Notes under the pieces: model-generated
Seen by the model: the letters and a program-made list of their open reading frames with translations, nothing else
What the model was told of the DNA's origin: nothing
Database searches by the model: none
From: Azoarcus sp. TTM-91
GTDB taxonomy: Bacteria > Pseudomonadota > Gammaproteobacteria > Burkholderiales > Rhodocyclaceae
DNA: 34,738 nucleotides
Reading direction: 5' to 3'
NCBI RefSeq assembly: GCF_012911025.1
Contig: NZ_WUEI01000047.1
Coordinates: 1 to 34,738, forward strand
Part shown: piece by piece, positions 15,500 through 23,090 of the stretch
Numbering within the stretch: position 1 is the first letter of the stretch
How the letters are laid out: every line of letters begins with the position of its first letter
Position numbers and translations under genes: made by a program

Positions 15500-17431
15500 A
15501 TGAGCATCGCTGCGATGACGCTCGAGGCGCTTTCGCGAGAAGCCGCCCAAGAAGGCGCGGACGCACTTTCCCCAACCAAGCTGGAAGACTCCTGGCGGCG
15601 CTCGGTCGAGCAGCACCGGCTGGACCCCGGCCGCCCGGCGCGGCCGCGCATCCTTACCGCCGATGAGTGCCGCCACCTGCGCGAGCGGGAGGAATCCTTC
15701 CTGCGCATTGCCCAGGCCGGCGTCAATCGCCTGCATGAGCAGGTGCGGGATTCCGGCTACTGCGTGCTGCTGACCGATGCCGGGGGCAGGACCATAGATT
15801 TCCGCGGCCAGGGCAGCCTGGAGCAGGAGTACCGCGGCCGCGGTTTCCGCCTCGGCGCCTGCTGGTCGGAGGAGGAGGAGGGCACCTGCGGCGTGGGTAC
15901 CGCCATCGTCGAGCGCTCGCCCATCCTGGTGCACAAGCAGGAGCACTTCCTCGCCCTCAACGAGCGCATCACCTGCAGCGCCACGCCCATCTTCGGCCCG
16001 GACGACGAACTGCTGGGCGTGCTCAACGCCTCGGCGGTGTCCTCGCCGGACGAGCGCCGCAGCCAGTCGCTGGTGTACCGCCTGGTGGCGCAGAACGCCG
16101 CGCTGATCGAGAACGCGGTGTTCGCCGAGGCCTGTCGCGGCAACTGGCTGGTGCGGCTGTGTCCGGCGGGGGACGACTGGGGCGTGGATGAGGGTCTGTA
16201 CCTGGCGCTGGATGGCGACGGCCGCATCGTCCATGCCGGCCGGCGGCTGCGCCGGCAGCTGGCCCGCCTGTCCCAGCCGCCGGGCGGCATAGGCGATCTG
16301 CTGGACGCCGACGCCGAGAGCCTGCTGCGCCACGCCCATGAACACCCCGGCGTGCCGATGCAGGTGCGCTGCCACGCCACCGGCGGCTTCTTCCAGCTGC
16401 ACTTGCGGGCGCCCTCGGTGACTCGTGCCCGCAGCACCGCCGGCCGCGGGCGGGCGCGTGAGGATGACGGTTTCAGCGCCCTCACCAGCGCCGATCCCGG
16501 CGTGGCCGCCAGCATAGAGCGCATCAAGCGCTTGGCCGACAGCCGGGTGCCCATCCTGCTCAATGGCGAGACCGGCGCCGGCAAGGAGGCCTTCGCCCGC
16601 GCCATCCACCGTTACAGCAAGCGCCGCGACAAGCCCTTCGTCGCCCTCAACTGCGCGGCGATTCCCGAGAGCCTGATCGAGAGCGAGCTGTTCGGTTATC
16701 GCGAGGGCGCCTTCACCGGCGCCCGCAGCAAGGGCTGCCCGGGCAAGGTCCAGCTCGCCAGCGGCGGCACCCTGTTCCTGGACGAGATCGGCGACATGCC
16801 GCTGGCGCTGCAGACCCGCCTGCTGCGGGTGCTGGCCGAGGGCGAGGTGATGGCGCTGGGCGCCAGCGAGCCGGAGCGGGTGGATCTCCATGTGGTCTGC
16901 GCCACCCACCGCAACCTCGAATCCATGGTGGCCCAGGGCCTGTTCCGCGAAGACCTGCTCTATCGCCTGAACGCAGCCACCTTCCGCTTGCCGCCGCTGC
17001 GCGAGCGCGCCGACATCGACGCCCTGATCGCCCGCATCCTGGAAGAGGAGGCGGAGCAGTGTGGCCGCCGCATCGCCCTCTCCGCCGAGGTGGAGCAGCG
17101 CCTGCGCGCCTACCACTGGCCGGGTAATGTGCGTGAGTTGCGCAACGTGCTGCGTTTCGCGGTGGCGGTATGCGACGGCGCCACGCTGAGGCTGTCCCAC
17201 CTGCCGGAGAGCCTGCAGGCGCTGCAGCCGCCGCCCCTGCCGGGCGCCGCGGTGCCGGCACGGGATACCGCCGGCAAGGCGGAGATCCTCGACGCCCTGC
17301 AGCGCACGGGCTGGCACATCAGCGCGGCGGCGCGCCAACTGGGCATGTCGCGCTCCACCTTCTACCGCCGCATGTGGCGCTACGGCATCGAACCGCCAGC
17401 GCAGGAGGGCGATGGCTCCGCTTACTCCTGA
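15500..17431 (+). CDS. Sigma-54-dependent transcriptional activator, AcoR-like
   Basis: A 643-residue enhancer-binding protein in three parts. A sensory GAF-like domain (about residues 60-215) is of the kind found in AcoR-type regulators of alcohol, acetoin and diol metabolism. The AAA+ domain (about 325-570) has Walker A GETGAGKE (356-363), the sigma-54 contact loop GAFTGA (403-408), Walker B LFLDEIGD (425-432) and the arginine-containing PGNVRELRN. A C-terminal Fis-type helix-turn-helix (about 595-628) contains HISAAARQLGMSRSTFYRR. There is no phosphoacceptor receiver, so it should respond to a bound ligand. The ribosome site AAGGAGG is six bases before ATG. It is divergent from the PQQ operon, which has a sigma-54 promoter, making activation of that operon its obvious job. 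Confidence 0.95.
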   Translation: MSIAAMTLEALSREAAQEGADALSPTKLEDSWRRSVEQHRLDPGRPARPRILTADECRHLREREESFLRIAQAGVNRLHEQVRDSGYCVLLTDAGGRTIDFRGQGSLEQEYRGRGFRLGACWSEEEEGTCGVGTAIVERSPILVHKQEHFLALNERITCSATPIFGPDDELLGVLNASAVSSPDERRSQSLVYRLVAQNAALIENAVFAEACRGNWLVRLCPAGDDWGVDEGLYLALDGDGRIVHAGRRLRRQLARLSQPPGGIGDLLDADAESLLRHAHEHPGVPMQVRCHATGGFFQLHLRAPSVTRARSTAGRGRAREDDGFSALTSADPGVAASIERIKRLADSRVPILLNGETGAGKEAFARAIHRYSKRRDKPFVALNCAAIPESLIESELFGYREGAFTGARSKGCPGKVQLASGGTLFLDEIGDMPLALQTRLLRVLAEGEVMALGASEPERVDLHVVCATHRNLESMVAQGLFREDLLYRLNAATFRLPPLRERADIDALIARILEEEAEQCGRRIALSAEVEQRLRAYHWPGNVRELRNVLRFAVAVCDGATLRLSHLPESLQALQPPPLPGAAVPARDTAGKAEILDALQRTGWHISAAARQLGMSRSTFYRRMWRYGIEPPAQEGDGSAYS

Positions 17432-17479
17432 TCCCGCCGCCGGCTAGCGCCGGGTGAAGGAGACGATGGCGAAATTGAC

Positions 17480-17974
17480 TCACTTCTTGTCGAAAACCGA
17501 GGGCCGGTCGGAGGCTTTGCATTCGAAGAAGGCCCGTTCGTCGTAATGCCTGGCCTTTTCCTCTTCCCGCTGGATGTTGGCCGGGTGCAGGAAGCGCTTC
17601 TGCCAGTACTGGGCGTCGGACAGGCGTTCGCGGTAATCGGCGCACTTGTCCGCTTCGGTGCGCGGGCGGGTGGAGGACGGGGCCGCCGCGCGACGGGCAT
17701 CGCTTTCTTCCAGTTGCGCGCGTCGCCGCGCGATTTCTTCCTCCTGGAGGTCCAGCAGTTGCGCGCGCACGGCGTCCTGGCGGGCACGGAGCTGTGCGTC
17801 CCGGCGCTGCTCGGGCGTGGGTTGGACCACGCGTATCTCCGCATGGCTACCGGGCCGGACGCAGGGCTGGCCCTGATAGCTCACCGTCCCGTCTCCATAA
17901 ACGCATTTGTATGCCTGTGCATGGGCGAACGGGGCCGAGGCGGCGAGAACGGCGCTCAGTAAGACAAGTTTCAT
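17480..17974 (-). CDS. DUF4124-type secreted protein
   Basis: A 164-residue protein with a signal peptide (MKLVLLSAVLAASAPFAHA) followed by the short DUF4124 signature AYKCVYGDGTVSYQGQPC (residues 21-38), which probably forms a small disulfide-bonded domain. A charged, Arg/Glu/Ala-rich region (about 60-115) probably forms a coiled coil, and a C-terminal part contains two more Cys (EADKCADY, FFECKAS). The start at 17974 was chosen because it begins the signal peptide; the ribosome site is poor. DUF4124 proteins are common and uncharacterised in Beta- and Gammaproteobacteria. It is convergent with the sigma-54 activator and has no evident operon partner. Confidence 0.85.
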   Translation of the reverse strand: MKLVLLSAVLAASAPFAHAQAYKCVYGDGTVSYQGQPCVRPGSHAEIRVVQPTPEQRRDAQLRARQDAVRAQLLDLQEEEIARRRAQLEESDARRAAAPSSTRPRTEADKCADYRERLSDAQYWQKRFLHPANIQREEEKARHYDERAFFECKASDRPSVFDKK

Positions 17975-18012
17975 GATGGGGTCCGTATCGGGAGTGCGGC
18001 GGATTGTAGTCG

Positions 18013-18072
18013 GCCGGACACTTATGCCCCGCGACATATTTCATGCTAAAGGCATTGAGACTCATGTCCGGC
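18013..18072. repeat. Widely spaced 8-bp inverted repeat
   Basis: GCCGGACA (18013-18020) and TGTCCGGC (18065-18072) are perfect inverted copies separated by 44 bases. They lie upstream of the DUF4124 gene on its 5' side. The roughly 52-bp centre-to-centre distance is near five helical turns, which would suit two half-sites of a looping regulator. It may also be chance in GC-rich DNA. Confidence 0.35.
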
Positions 18073-18344
18073 GGGAGAGAGAGGCGGAGGGCAGACGCCA
18101 TCTGCGAACCGGGTCTCCCGCCGCCTGCTGTTCGCCTTGAACTTGCCGGCGCGCTCAGCGTGGATGGCGCCTGGCAGTCCCTTGCCGGGCCGGTGCGCGC
18201 CGGCCGCGAAGCATCCCGCAAGTGGCATTGAAACTGCTACATGGCTGCCAGGCACGCCGCCGCGAGCCCCGCGGCCGCTGGCGCGCCGGTGCATGTCGTG
18301 CAATCGCCGCGTGCTTGTCGCAATCGAAACGAGGAAGAGCAAAG

Positions 18345-18815
18345 ATGCCCGCATTGGCCGAGAACCGAACCGTGATCGAATTGAAGACCGCCAAGCCCAC
18401 CGGGCTGGGCATCACCCAGCTGGGCGTGCCGGTGGCGGAAGGTACCGAGATCAAGAAGGGGAAGCTGCACGAGTTCATCCAGCTGCTGGACGACGGCAAG
18501 GCTGGCCGCCGCTACCAGAACCTGCGCGTCACCGGGGTGAAGGCAAGCGAGGGCGGGGTCGAGTCGGCCAAGCTTTTCGTGCAGTTCGAAGTGTTCGGCG
18601 ATGACAACGTGCCGCTGGCGGGCAACAGCGGCTTCGGCGCCGCTCTCTGTGCCGGCGGCGAGACGCTGCTGGAACTGGCGCCGGCGCCGGCCTTCCTGCC
18701 CTACGCCCGCGCCTGGTTCGAGAACCAGTTCGTGTTCGAGGTGCCGGTGGCGCTGTTCGAGCGGGCGGACGGGGTGGCTTTCATCGCGCGGCCGGACGCG
18801 GTGCGGCTGATCTGA
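18345..18815 (+). CDS. Hypothetical protein, 156 residues
   Basis: I do not recognise this protein. It is 156 residues, soluble, with no signal peptide or membrane segment, and starts MPALAENRTVIELKTAKPTG. It is rich in beta-prone segments (GLGITQLGVPVAEGTEI, LFVQFEVFGDD, FVFEVPVALF) and has a single Cys near residue 100. The start follows GAGGAAGAGCAAAG. A strong terminator sits 28 bases after the stop, and a roughly 300-base leader precedes it, so it is likely a real single-gene unit. Codon use (strong third-position G/C) supports coding. Confidence 0.7.
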   Translation: MPALAENRTVIELKTAKPTGLGITQLGVPVAEGTEIKKGKLHEFIQLLDDGKAGRRYQNLRVTGVKASEGGVESAKLFVQFEVFGDDNVPLAGNSGFGAALCAGGETLLELAPAPAFLPYARAWFENQFVFEVPVALFERADGVAFIARPDAVRLI

Positions 18816-18842
18816 GCCGGGGACCGGGCTGTAGCGCCGCCG

Positions 18843-18878
18843 GGCGCTGGCGGCGGGGCTGTCGCCAGCGCCTCTTTT
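18843..18878 (+). terminator. Rho-independent terminator of the 18345-18815 gene
   Basis: GGCGCTGGCG (18843-18852) pairs perfectly with CGCCAGCGCC (18863-18872) around a 10-nt loop, followed by TCTTTT (18873-18878). It lies 28 bases after the stop codon on the plus strand. Confidence 0.85.
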
Positions 18879-18906
18879 GCTTGCCGCTCTGACTTGTGAC
18901 GCGGCT

Positions 18907-19497
18907 TCAGCTCCCGACCGCCCCGGCTGGCGCGCGGTCGGCTTGCCCGGCCCGCTCCATCCGCCGCGCCAGTGCATCCGCCGCATTGGTGATGTTGACC
19001 GCGCGCCGTTGCATCAGCGCCAGCATTTCCGCCAGCAACGTGGCCGGCGGCGCTTCCATTACCCCTTCGCCCAGCAGCCAGCGCGCCAGCGCCGCTTCCT
19101 CCCGGCCCAGCGCCCGCGCGGTGTCGCGCTGCCAGTCGCTGCCGTAGAGCAGGCGGGCGGCGTCGCGGAACAGGTGGCGCGCCTCGGTCTCATCCAGCGT
19201 GTCGCCGCTGCCTTCCGGTGCCACGGCTTCCGGCGCAACCGGGGTGTCCTGCATCGCTTCGGCCAGCCTGCACAGTTCGGGCAGGATGGAGCGCACCAGC
19301 TCCAGCCCGGACAGCGGCACGATCCAGCAGCGCCGGCGTGCGCTCCAGCGCGTCTTCGGCACCCAGCGCAGCATGCGCTCTATGGTGTCGGTGTACTCGG
19401 CGTGGATCAGGATGGCGTTGTCGCTCGCCTGCACCCAGGGGTTGGCCGGCAGCGGGTGGCTGGCGAGGCGGTCGCGGGCTTCTTCGTTGGACAGCAT
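18907..19497 (-). CDS. Hypothetical protein with a helix-turn-helix-like C-terminal half
   Basis: I do not recognise the full protein (196 residues). The first 60 residues (NAILIHAEYTDTIERMLRWV, then KTRWSARRRCWIVPLSG) look like the small domain often found before SNF2-type helicase cores, which has the pattern 'P.(A/T)RW...RR.W.VP'. The second half has RLLYGSDWQRDTARALGREEAALARWL (about 115-140), which resembles a Cro/XRE-like helix-turn-helix. This combination suggests a nucleic-acid-binding protein, but that is inference. The start at 19497 (MLSNEEAR) has a weak ribosome site; a longer TTG start at 19533 is less likely. It is on the same strand as the NUDIX gene upstream, with a 153-base gap. 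Confidence 0.65.
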   Translation of the reverse strand: MLSNEEARDRLASHPLPANPWVQASDNAILIHAEYTDTIERMLRWVPKTRWSARRRCWIVPLSGLELVRSILPELCRLAEAMQDTPVAPEAVAPEGSGDTLDETEARHLFRDAARLLYGSDWQRDTARALGREEAALARWLLGEGVMEAPPATLLAEMLALMQRRAVNITNAADALARRMERAGQADRAPAGAVGS

Positions 19498-19579
19498 GGT
19501 CGGCTCGTGCGGGCGTTCGGGACGAGCACGCAAAAGCAGGGATGGTGCCAGCCTGGCGCCCGAGCTTTTCGGGGGGCGA

Positions 19580-19606
19580 GCCGGGGCTGGCGAGAGCCGC
19601 CCCGGC
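19580..19606. repeat. Hairpin between the NUDIX and hypothetical genes
   Basis: GCCGGGGC (19580-19587) and GCCCCGGC (19599-19606) form a perfect 8-bp stem, with an inner GGC/GCC pairing. No T run follows on either strand, so it is not a standard terminator. It lies just past the NUDIX stop codon on the minus strand. Confidence 0.45.
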
Positions 19607-19650
19607 TGCGGCAGGGAGAGTGGCTGCGGGTGGAAGTCGCGGCAGCGCGC

Positions 19651-20139
19651 TCAGACGCGCGAGTAGCTCCAGGACAGCATGCGGCCGTCCTGGTAGGGCA
19701 TGACGCCGTGGAAGGGGCGGGGATCGGCGTCGAACACCAGCGGCAGGAATTCGCGGTCGCTGTCCCACATCGGCAGCGTGCCCAGGCGCTCCATCTCCAC
19801 CCACTCCAGCGTGCCTTCCGGGTTGCGCTCCAGCGGGGTGCCGGAGAAGGCGGTGACGATGAAGATGAAGCCGAACCAGTCTTCGCCGTTCTTGCCGAAG
19901 CCCGGCCAGCTGATGGTGCCGCGCAGCGACAGCGCCTCGCATTCGATGCCGGCTTCCTCGCGGATCTCGCGGCGCAGGCCGGCCACCACGTCCTCATCCG
20001 CCTCCAGCTTGCCGCCCAGGCCGTTGTACTTGCCGAGGTGATGGTCGTCCGGCCGGGCGTTGCGGTGGATCATCAGCACCCGCTTGCGGTCTGGCGAGAG
20101 CACATAACCCAGCGTGGCGACGATGGGGCAATAGGGCAT
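19651..20139 (-). CDS. NUDIX hydrolase, MTH1/MutT-like
   Basis: A 162-residue NUDIX protein, expected to hydrolyse a nucleoside diphosphate linked to another group, probably an oxidised nucleotide such as 8-oxo-dGTP, in the cytoplasm. The NUDIX box is complete (about residues 43-65: GGKLEADED...REIREEAGI, fitting G-x5-E-x7-REU-x-EE-x-G-U). The preceding HHLGKYNGLGG and the downstream LPMWDSDREFLPLVF look more like the MTH1 branch than like E. coli MutT. The start at 20139 is supported by AGGGA seven bases upstream and by the usual family N-terminus; the frame is open for another 190 codons upstream but overlaps the neighbour. Confidence 0.9.
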   Translation of the reverse strand: MPYCPIVATLGYVLSPDRKRVLMIHRNARPDDHHLGKYNGLGGKLEADEDVVAGLRREIREEAGIECEALSLRGTISWPGFGKNGEDWFGFIFIVTAFSGTPLERNPEGTLEWVEMERLGTLPMWDSDREFLPLVFDADPRPFHGVMPYQDGRMLSWSYSRV

Positions 20140-20242
20140 GGCGGAGTCCCTTGGAGAGTGTCTGCAGGGGGGCGGGGCCAAGCCCGCCGGGTGTGGCACG
20201 GGGCCGGTGATGGGGCAGCGGTCACTGTCGCTGCCGGCACAG

Positions 20243-20264
20243 GGCGGCGCGCTGAGGCGCCGCC
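20243..20264. repeat. GC-rich hairpin just after the flavoprotein stop
   Basis: GGCGGCGC (20243-20250) and GCGCCGCC (20257-20264) form a perfect 8-bp stem with a 6-nt loop. The T run lies on the plus-strand side (GGTTTTATT at 20270-20278), not on the strand of the adjacent minus-strand genes. For those genes it can act only as a transcript-stabilising or Rho-linked 3' structure. Confidence 0.45.
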
Positions 20265-20273
20265 CGCGCGGTT

Positions 20274-21521
20274 TTATTCCTGGGGCAGGGCGATGCTGCC
20301 GTCGGTGCTGTACTGGTAGTCGTGGAACACATGCTCGGCGGTGAGGATGCGGTAGCTGCCGTCCTCGTTGCGGCGGGTGGTGTCCTTCAGCCGGTAGGTG
20401 TAGTGGCCGCAGGTCCAGCACTCGAAGTTGCGCATGTGGGTGCACAGACAGGTCTTGTCGTACACCTTGATCCGGCGCGCGTCCGGGTGAGCGGCCACTT
20501 CGCGGTTGTAGGCCTCGATGTACTGGCAGTTGCCGCTGGCGTCCAGCAGGTAGCCGTAGGCTTCGCAGTTCGGACGGATGCCGTCGCCGATGGAGGGGCT
20601 GTTCTTCAGCATCCGCATCGGGTAGCCGGTGGGCGAGGTCTGGTTGACCTCGATGTCGTTCTCGCCGGCCTTGAAGTATTCCTGCTGCACGTTTTCCGGC
20701 AGGCCGCATTCCTGGGTGACGGTGAAGCGGGTGGCCACCTGCACGCCGGCGGCGCCGAGTTCGAGGAAATTCACCGCGTCGGTGCCGGTGAAGATGCCGC
20801 CGGCCGGGATCAGCGGAATGTCCAGCTGTTCGGCCTTCAGCCAGTCGCGGATTTCGATCACGATGGCGGCGAGGTCGTACTTCGCCCAGTCCATGCCGAA
20901 GCCGAGGTGGCCGCCGGCCAGCGGGCCTTCGACCACCACGTAGTCGGGCAGGCGGCCGGTGCGGGCGTTCTTCTTCAGGAAGAGCTGCAGCGCGCGCAGC
21001 GAGGAGACGATGATGCCGAGCTTGACGTCGTTGAAGCGCGGATGGTCCTGGATCAGCGCGAAGGAGCCCAGGTGCAGGCCGGCGGCCAGGGTGATGCCGT
21101 CGATGCCGTGGTCCAGCGCCGCCTTCAGGCGCACCCGCAGGGTGTCCTTGGGCGCGTTCATCGTCAGCTTTTCCATGCAGTTGATGAACACCAGGCCGGG
21201 GCCGCGCTTGGCCTCCATGGTCTTGCCCACATGCAGCGCGGTGGCCTCGGCCAGCAGCCCGAGGTCGAACTGCACCACCGACTTGTCGGAGTTGGCGACG
21301 TTGAACTTGTACTGCTGCAGCTTGTTCTTGACGTACTTGGTGTTGTAGCGGCGGTCGGACACCGTCGGAATCATCGCATCGGAGATGTGGCCTATCCCCC
21401 CCAGGCGCGCCGCTTCGAGGGAGAGTTCGGCGGTCGAGATGTCGACCCCCATGCCGCCCACCATGATGGGAACCACCTCGTGGCTTCCCAGACGCAGGCG
21501 AAAGTCATCTACACGCTTCAT
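20274..21521 (-). CDS. Nitronate monooxygenase (2-nitropropane dioxygenase)-like flavoprotein with cysteine-rich tail
   Basis: A 415-residue FMN TIM-barrel protein. MVGGMGVDISTAELS near residue 20, VEGPLAGGHLGFG (about 195-207, with the catalytic-type His of the family), PAGGIFTGTDAVNFLELGA (about 240-258) and GVQVATRF fit the nitronate monooxygenase/enoyl reductase (FabK-like) superfamily. The usual length is 320-360 residues. The extra C-terminal part has CLC-x7-CWTC (about residues 370-384), a probable metal site. The start at 21521 was preferred over 21554 because the family N-terminus begins there. Upstream lies a 21-bp palindrome (21589-21609). It may detoxify nitronates or act on another acyl or enoyl substrate; the altered barrel motifs make the reaction uncertain. 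Confidence 0.82.
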   Translation of the reverse strand: MKRVDDFRLRLGSHEVVPIMVGGMGVDISTAELSLEAARLGGIGHISDAMIPTVSDRRYNTKYVKNKLQQYKFNVANSDKSVVQFDLGLLAEATALHVGKTMEAKRGPGLVFINCMEKLTMNAPKDTLRVRLKAALDHGIDGITLAAGLHLGSFALIQDHPRFNDVKLGIIVSSLRALQLFLKKNARTGRLPDYVVVEGPLAGGHLGFGMDWAKYDLAAIVIEIRDWLKAEQLDIPLIPAGGIFTGTDAVNFLELGAAGVQVATRFTVTQECGLPENVQQEYFKAGENDIEVNQTSPTGYPMRMLKNSPSIGDGIRPNCEAYGYLLDASGNCQYIEAYNREVAAHPDARRIKVYDKTCLCTHMRNFECWTCGHYTYRLKDTTRRNEDGSYRILTAEHVFHDYQYSTDGSIALPQE

Positions 21522-21588
21522 TGATTCGGATCCGTTTTTACCGCAGCCCACCATTATCGCTCGGCCAGCGCAATAAGGGGCATTTTTG

Positions 21589-21609
21589 GGCCAGGTGCAA
21601 CACCTGGCC
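21589..21609. promoter_or_regulatory. Perfect 9-bp palindrome with 3-base centre, candidate operator
   Basis: GGCCAGGTG (21589-21597) and CACCTGGCC (21601-21609) are perfect inverted copies around CAA. It lies 68-88 bases upstream of the flavoprotein start codon. No T run follows on either strand, so termination is unlikely. Size and symmetry suit a TetR- or GntR-type dimer, but no such gene is adjacent. Confidence 0.5.
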
Positions 21610-21713
21610 GTGGGAAATCGTCATGCCGCCGGTGACCATCCGCTTCCCGCCTGGCGGGGTGGGCGCGGCGGACACCGGAAGGACGGCGCCGCATCGGCTG
21701 CATGTCGGCGGCC

Positions 21714-22895
21714 CTATGCATGTGAGGCCGGTTTTGCCGCCATCGGTTCCGCATGCACCTCGACGCGGTTGCGGCCGTTGCGCTTGGCTTCGTACAGCGC
21801 CTGGTCGGCGGCCTTGAGCGCACGGTTGAGGCTCTCCGGCCCGTGCGGCAGCAGGGTGAGGCCGATGCTGACGGTGGTGCCGCGAGTGTGGCGGCTTTCT
21901 TCCTCGCAGGCGCGGCGCAGGCGTTCGGCCACCTCGCGCGCCGGCTCCAGTCCGGTGCCGGGCAGCATCACGCAGAATTCCTCACCGCCATAGCGGGCGG
22001 CAAGGTCGTGCTGGCGCAGTTCGCTCTTGAGGATGCGGGCCAGGCGCAGCAGCGCTTCGTCGCCGCCCTGGTGTCCGTGGCGGTCGTTGAGGGCCTTGAA
22101 GTGATCCAGGTCCAGCATCATCAGCGTCACCGGCAACTGGTTGCGCACCGCATCGGAAATCTCGCGCTCGGCTTCGGCGCGGAAGGCTCGGCGGTTGAGC
22201 AGGTGGGTGAGCGGGTCGCGCGCGGCCAGGCGGCTGAGATCGGCCTGCAGACGGTCGGTGACCAGCGTGAGCAGGCAGAGGATGAGGCCGCAGTTGAGCA
22301 GCATGGACCACAGCATCAGCGCGCTGGTGAGGCCGCCCTGGCCGAAGAAGGGCGGCGCGGCGGTATCCCAGGGCGTGGCCAGGATGCGGCCGAGGTGGGA
22401 GACCACGCTGCACAGCAGTACCGCGTTGAGTACCGTCTCGGTGGTGGTGCGCACCGGCGGGCGGGAGCGGTTCAGGTCACGCAGGATGAGGGCTTGCTGG
22501 CCGCCGAGCACCACCGACATCAGCACGGTGCGCAGGTTGAGGAGATCCTGCGGCAGCCACAGCAGCAGCAGGGCGGCCACTGTGAGGGTGGTGGGCAGCG
22601 TGATCTGCAGGGCGGCGTTGGCCGGCAGGCCGCGGAAACGGCGCAGGCCGTAGGCCAGCAGGCCATAGGCGAATACCCAGGTGCCGTTGGCGAGCACGAT
22701 GGAGATGCCGTCCCAGATGTGGCCGCGCAGCGCCGCCAGCAGGCTGGCGATGGCGAATAGCAGGTGCGCGCCCGCCCATTCGCCCGGCCCCGGCGTGCCG
22801 GGGTAGCGCTTATGCGTCAGCCAGAAGGCTCCCGCGGCAAGGGCTGCCAGGCTGACGGCGGCGACGAAGAGGGTGCGCAGGTCGAGGACGGACAC
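21714..22895 (-). CDS. Membrane-bound diguanylate cyclase (GGDEF)
   Basis: A 393-residue protein. Seven predicted membrane segments fill about residues 5-220 (first LFVAAVSLAALAAGAFWL, last WSMLLNCGLILCLLTLV), and a GGDEF domain fills the C-terminal 170 residues (RDPLTHLLNRRAF start, RYGGEEFCVML active site). The active-site GGEEF is intact, and an RxxD inhibitory site (RQHD) lies five residues before it, so the enzyme should make c-di-GMP and be product-inhibited. I chose the GTG at 22895 because the family chain begins next to the first membrane helix; the frame stays open to an ATG at 23021 and a TTG at 23036. That upstream part holds two strong hairpins and no ribosome site, which suggests a leader. 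The signal sensed by the membrane part is unknown. Confidence 0.85.
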   Translation of the reverse strand: MSVLDLRTLFVAAVSLAALAAGAFWLTHKRYPGTPGPGEWAGAHLLFAIASLLAALRGHIWDGISIVLANGTWVFAYGLLAYGLRRFRGLPANAALQITLPTTLTVAALLLLWLPQDLLNLRTVLMSVVLGGQQALILRDLNRSRPPVRTTTETVLNAVLLCSVVSHLGRILATPWDTAAPPFFGQGGLTSALMLWSMLLNCGLILCLLTLVTDRLQADLSRLAARDPLTHLLNRRAFRAEAEREISDAVRNQLPVTLMMLDLDHFKALNDRHGHQGGDEALLRLARILKSELRQHDLAARYGGEEFCVMLPGTGLEPAREVAERLRRACEEESRHTRGTTVSIGLTLLPHGPESLNRALKAADQALYEAKRNGRNRVEVHAEPMAAKPASHA

Positions 22896-22947
22896 TGGAG
22901 CAGGAATGGGGTTGGGGACGCGGATGAGTACGCGGTCTGTCTTTATG

Positions 22948-22971
22948 CCGGGTACTCGCCTGAGTACCCGG
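22948..22971. repeat. 10-bp perfect hairpin upstream of the GGDEF gene
   Basis: CCGGGTACTC (22948-22957) and GAGTACCCGG (22962-22971) form a perfect 10-bp stem with a 4-nt loop. A third GAGTAC copy lies at 22926-22931. It lies 53-76 bases before the chosen GGDEF start. No T run follows, so a terminator is unlikely. Confidence 0.6.
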
Positions 22972-23019
22972 GCGGAAGCTGTGAAGCCGCTCCGCGCCGG
23001 CTGCCGCGCTTGGGCTCGC

Positions 23020-23037
23020 ATTGGACGAAAGTCCAAT
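23020..23037. repeat. 7-bp perfect hairpin with tetraloop upstream of the GGDEF gene
   Basis: ATTGGAC (23020-23026) and GTCCAAT (23031-23037) are perfect inverted copies around GAAA (plus strand). It lies between the LysR stop (23091) and the GGDEF gene. It could be an operator or the first stem of a leader RNA. Confidence 0.5.
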
Positions 23038-23090
23038 TGTATCGGTGGGAATGCATCGCTGTCCTTGCATTGTTGGCGCTTACCCGCCGC

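Noticed and set aside
20243..20278. Plus-strand terminator after 20243
   Set aside because: The stem and T run are oriented for the plus strand, but no plus-strand gene precedes them; kept only as a hairpin.
22896..23090. c-di-GMP riboswitch before the GGDEF gene
   Set aside because: The hairpins do not carry the conserved GEMM core that I can recall; structure alone is not enough.
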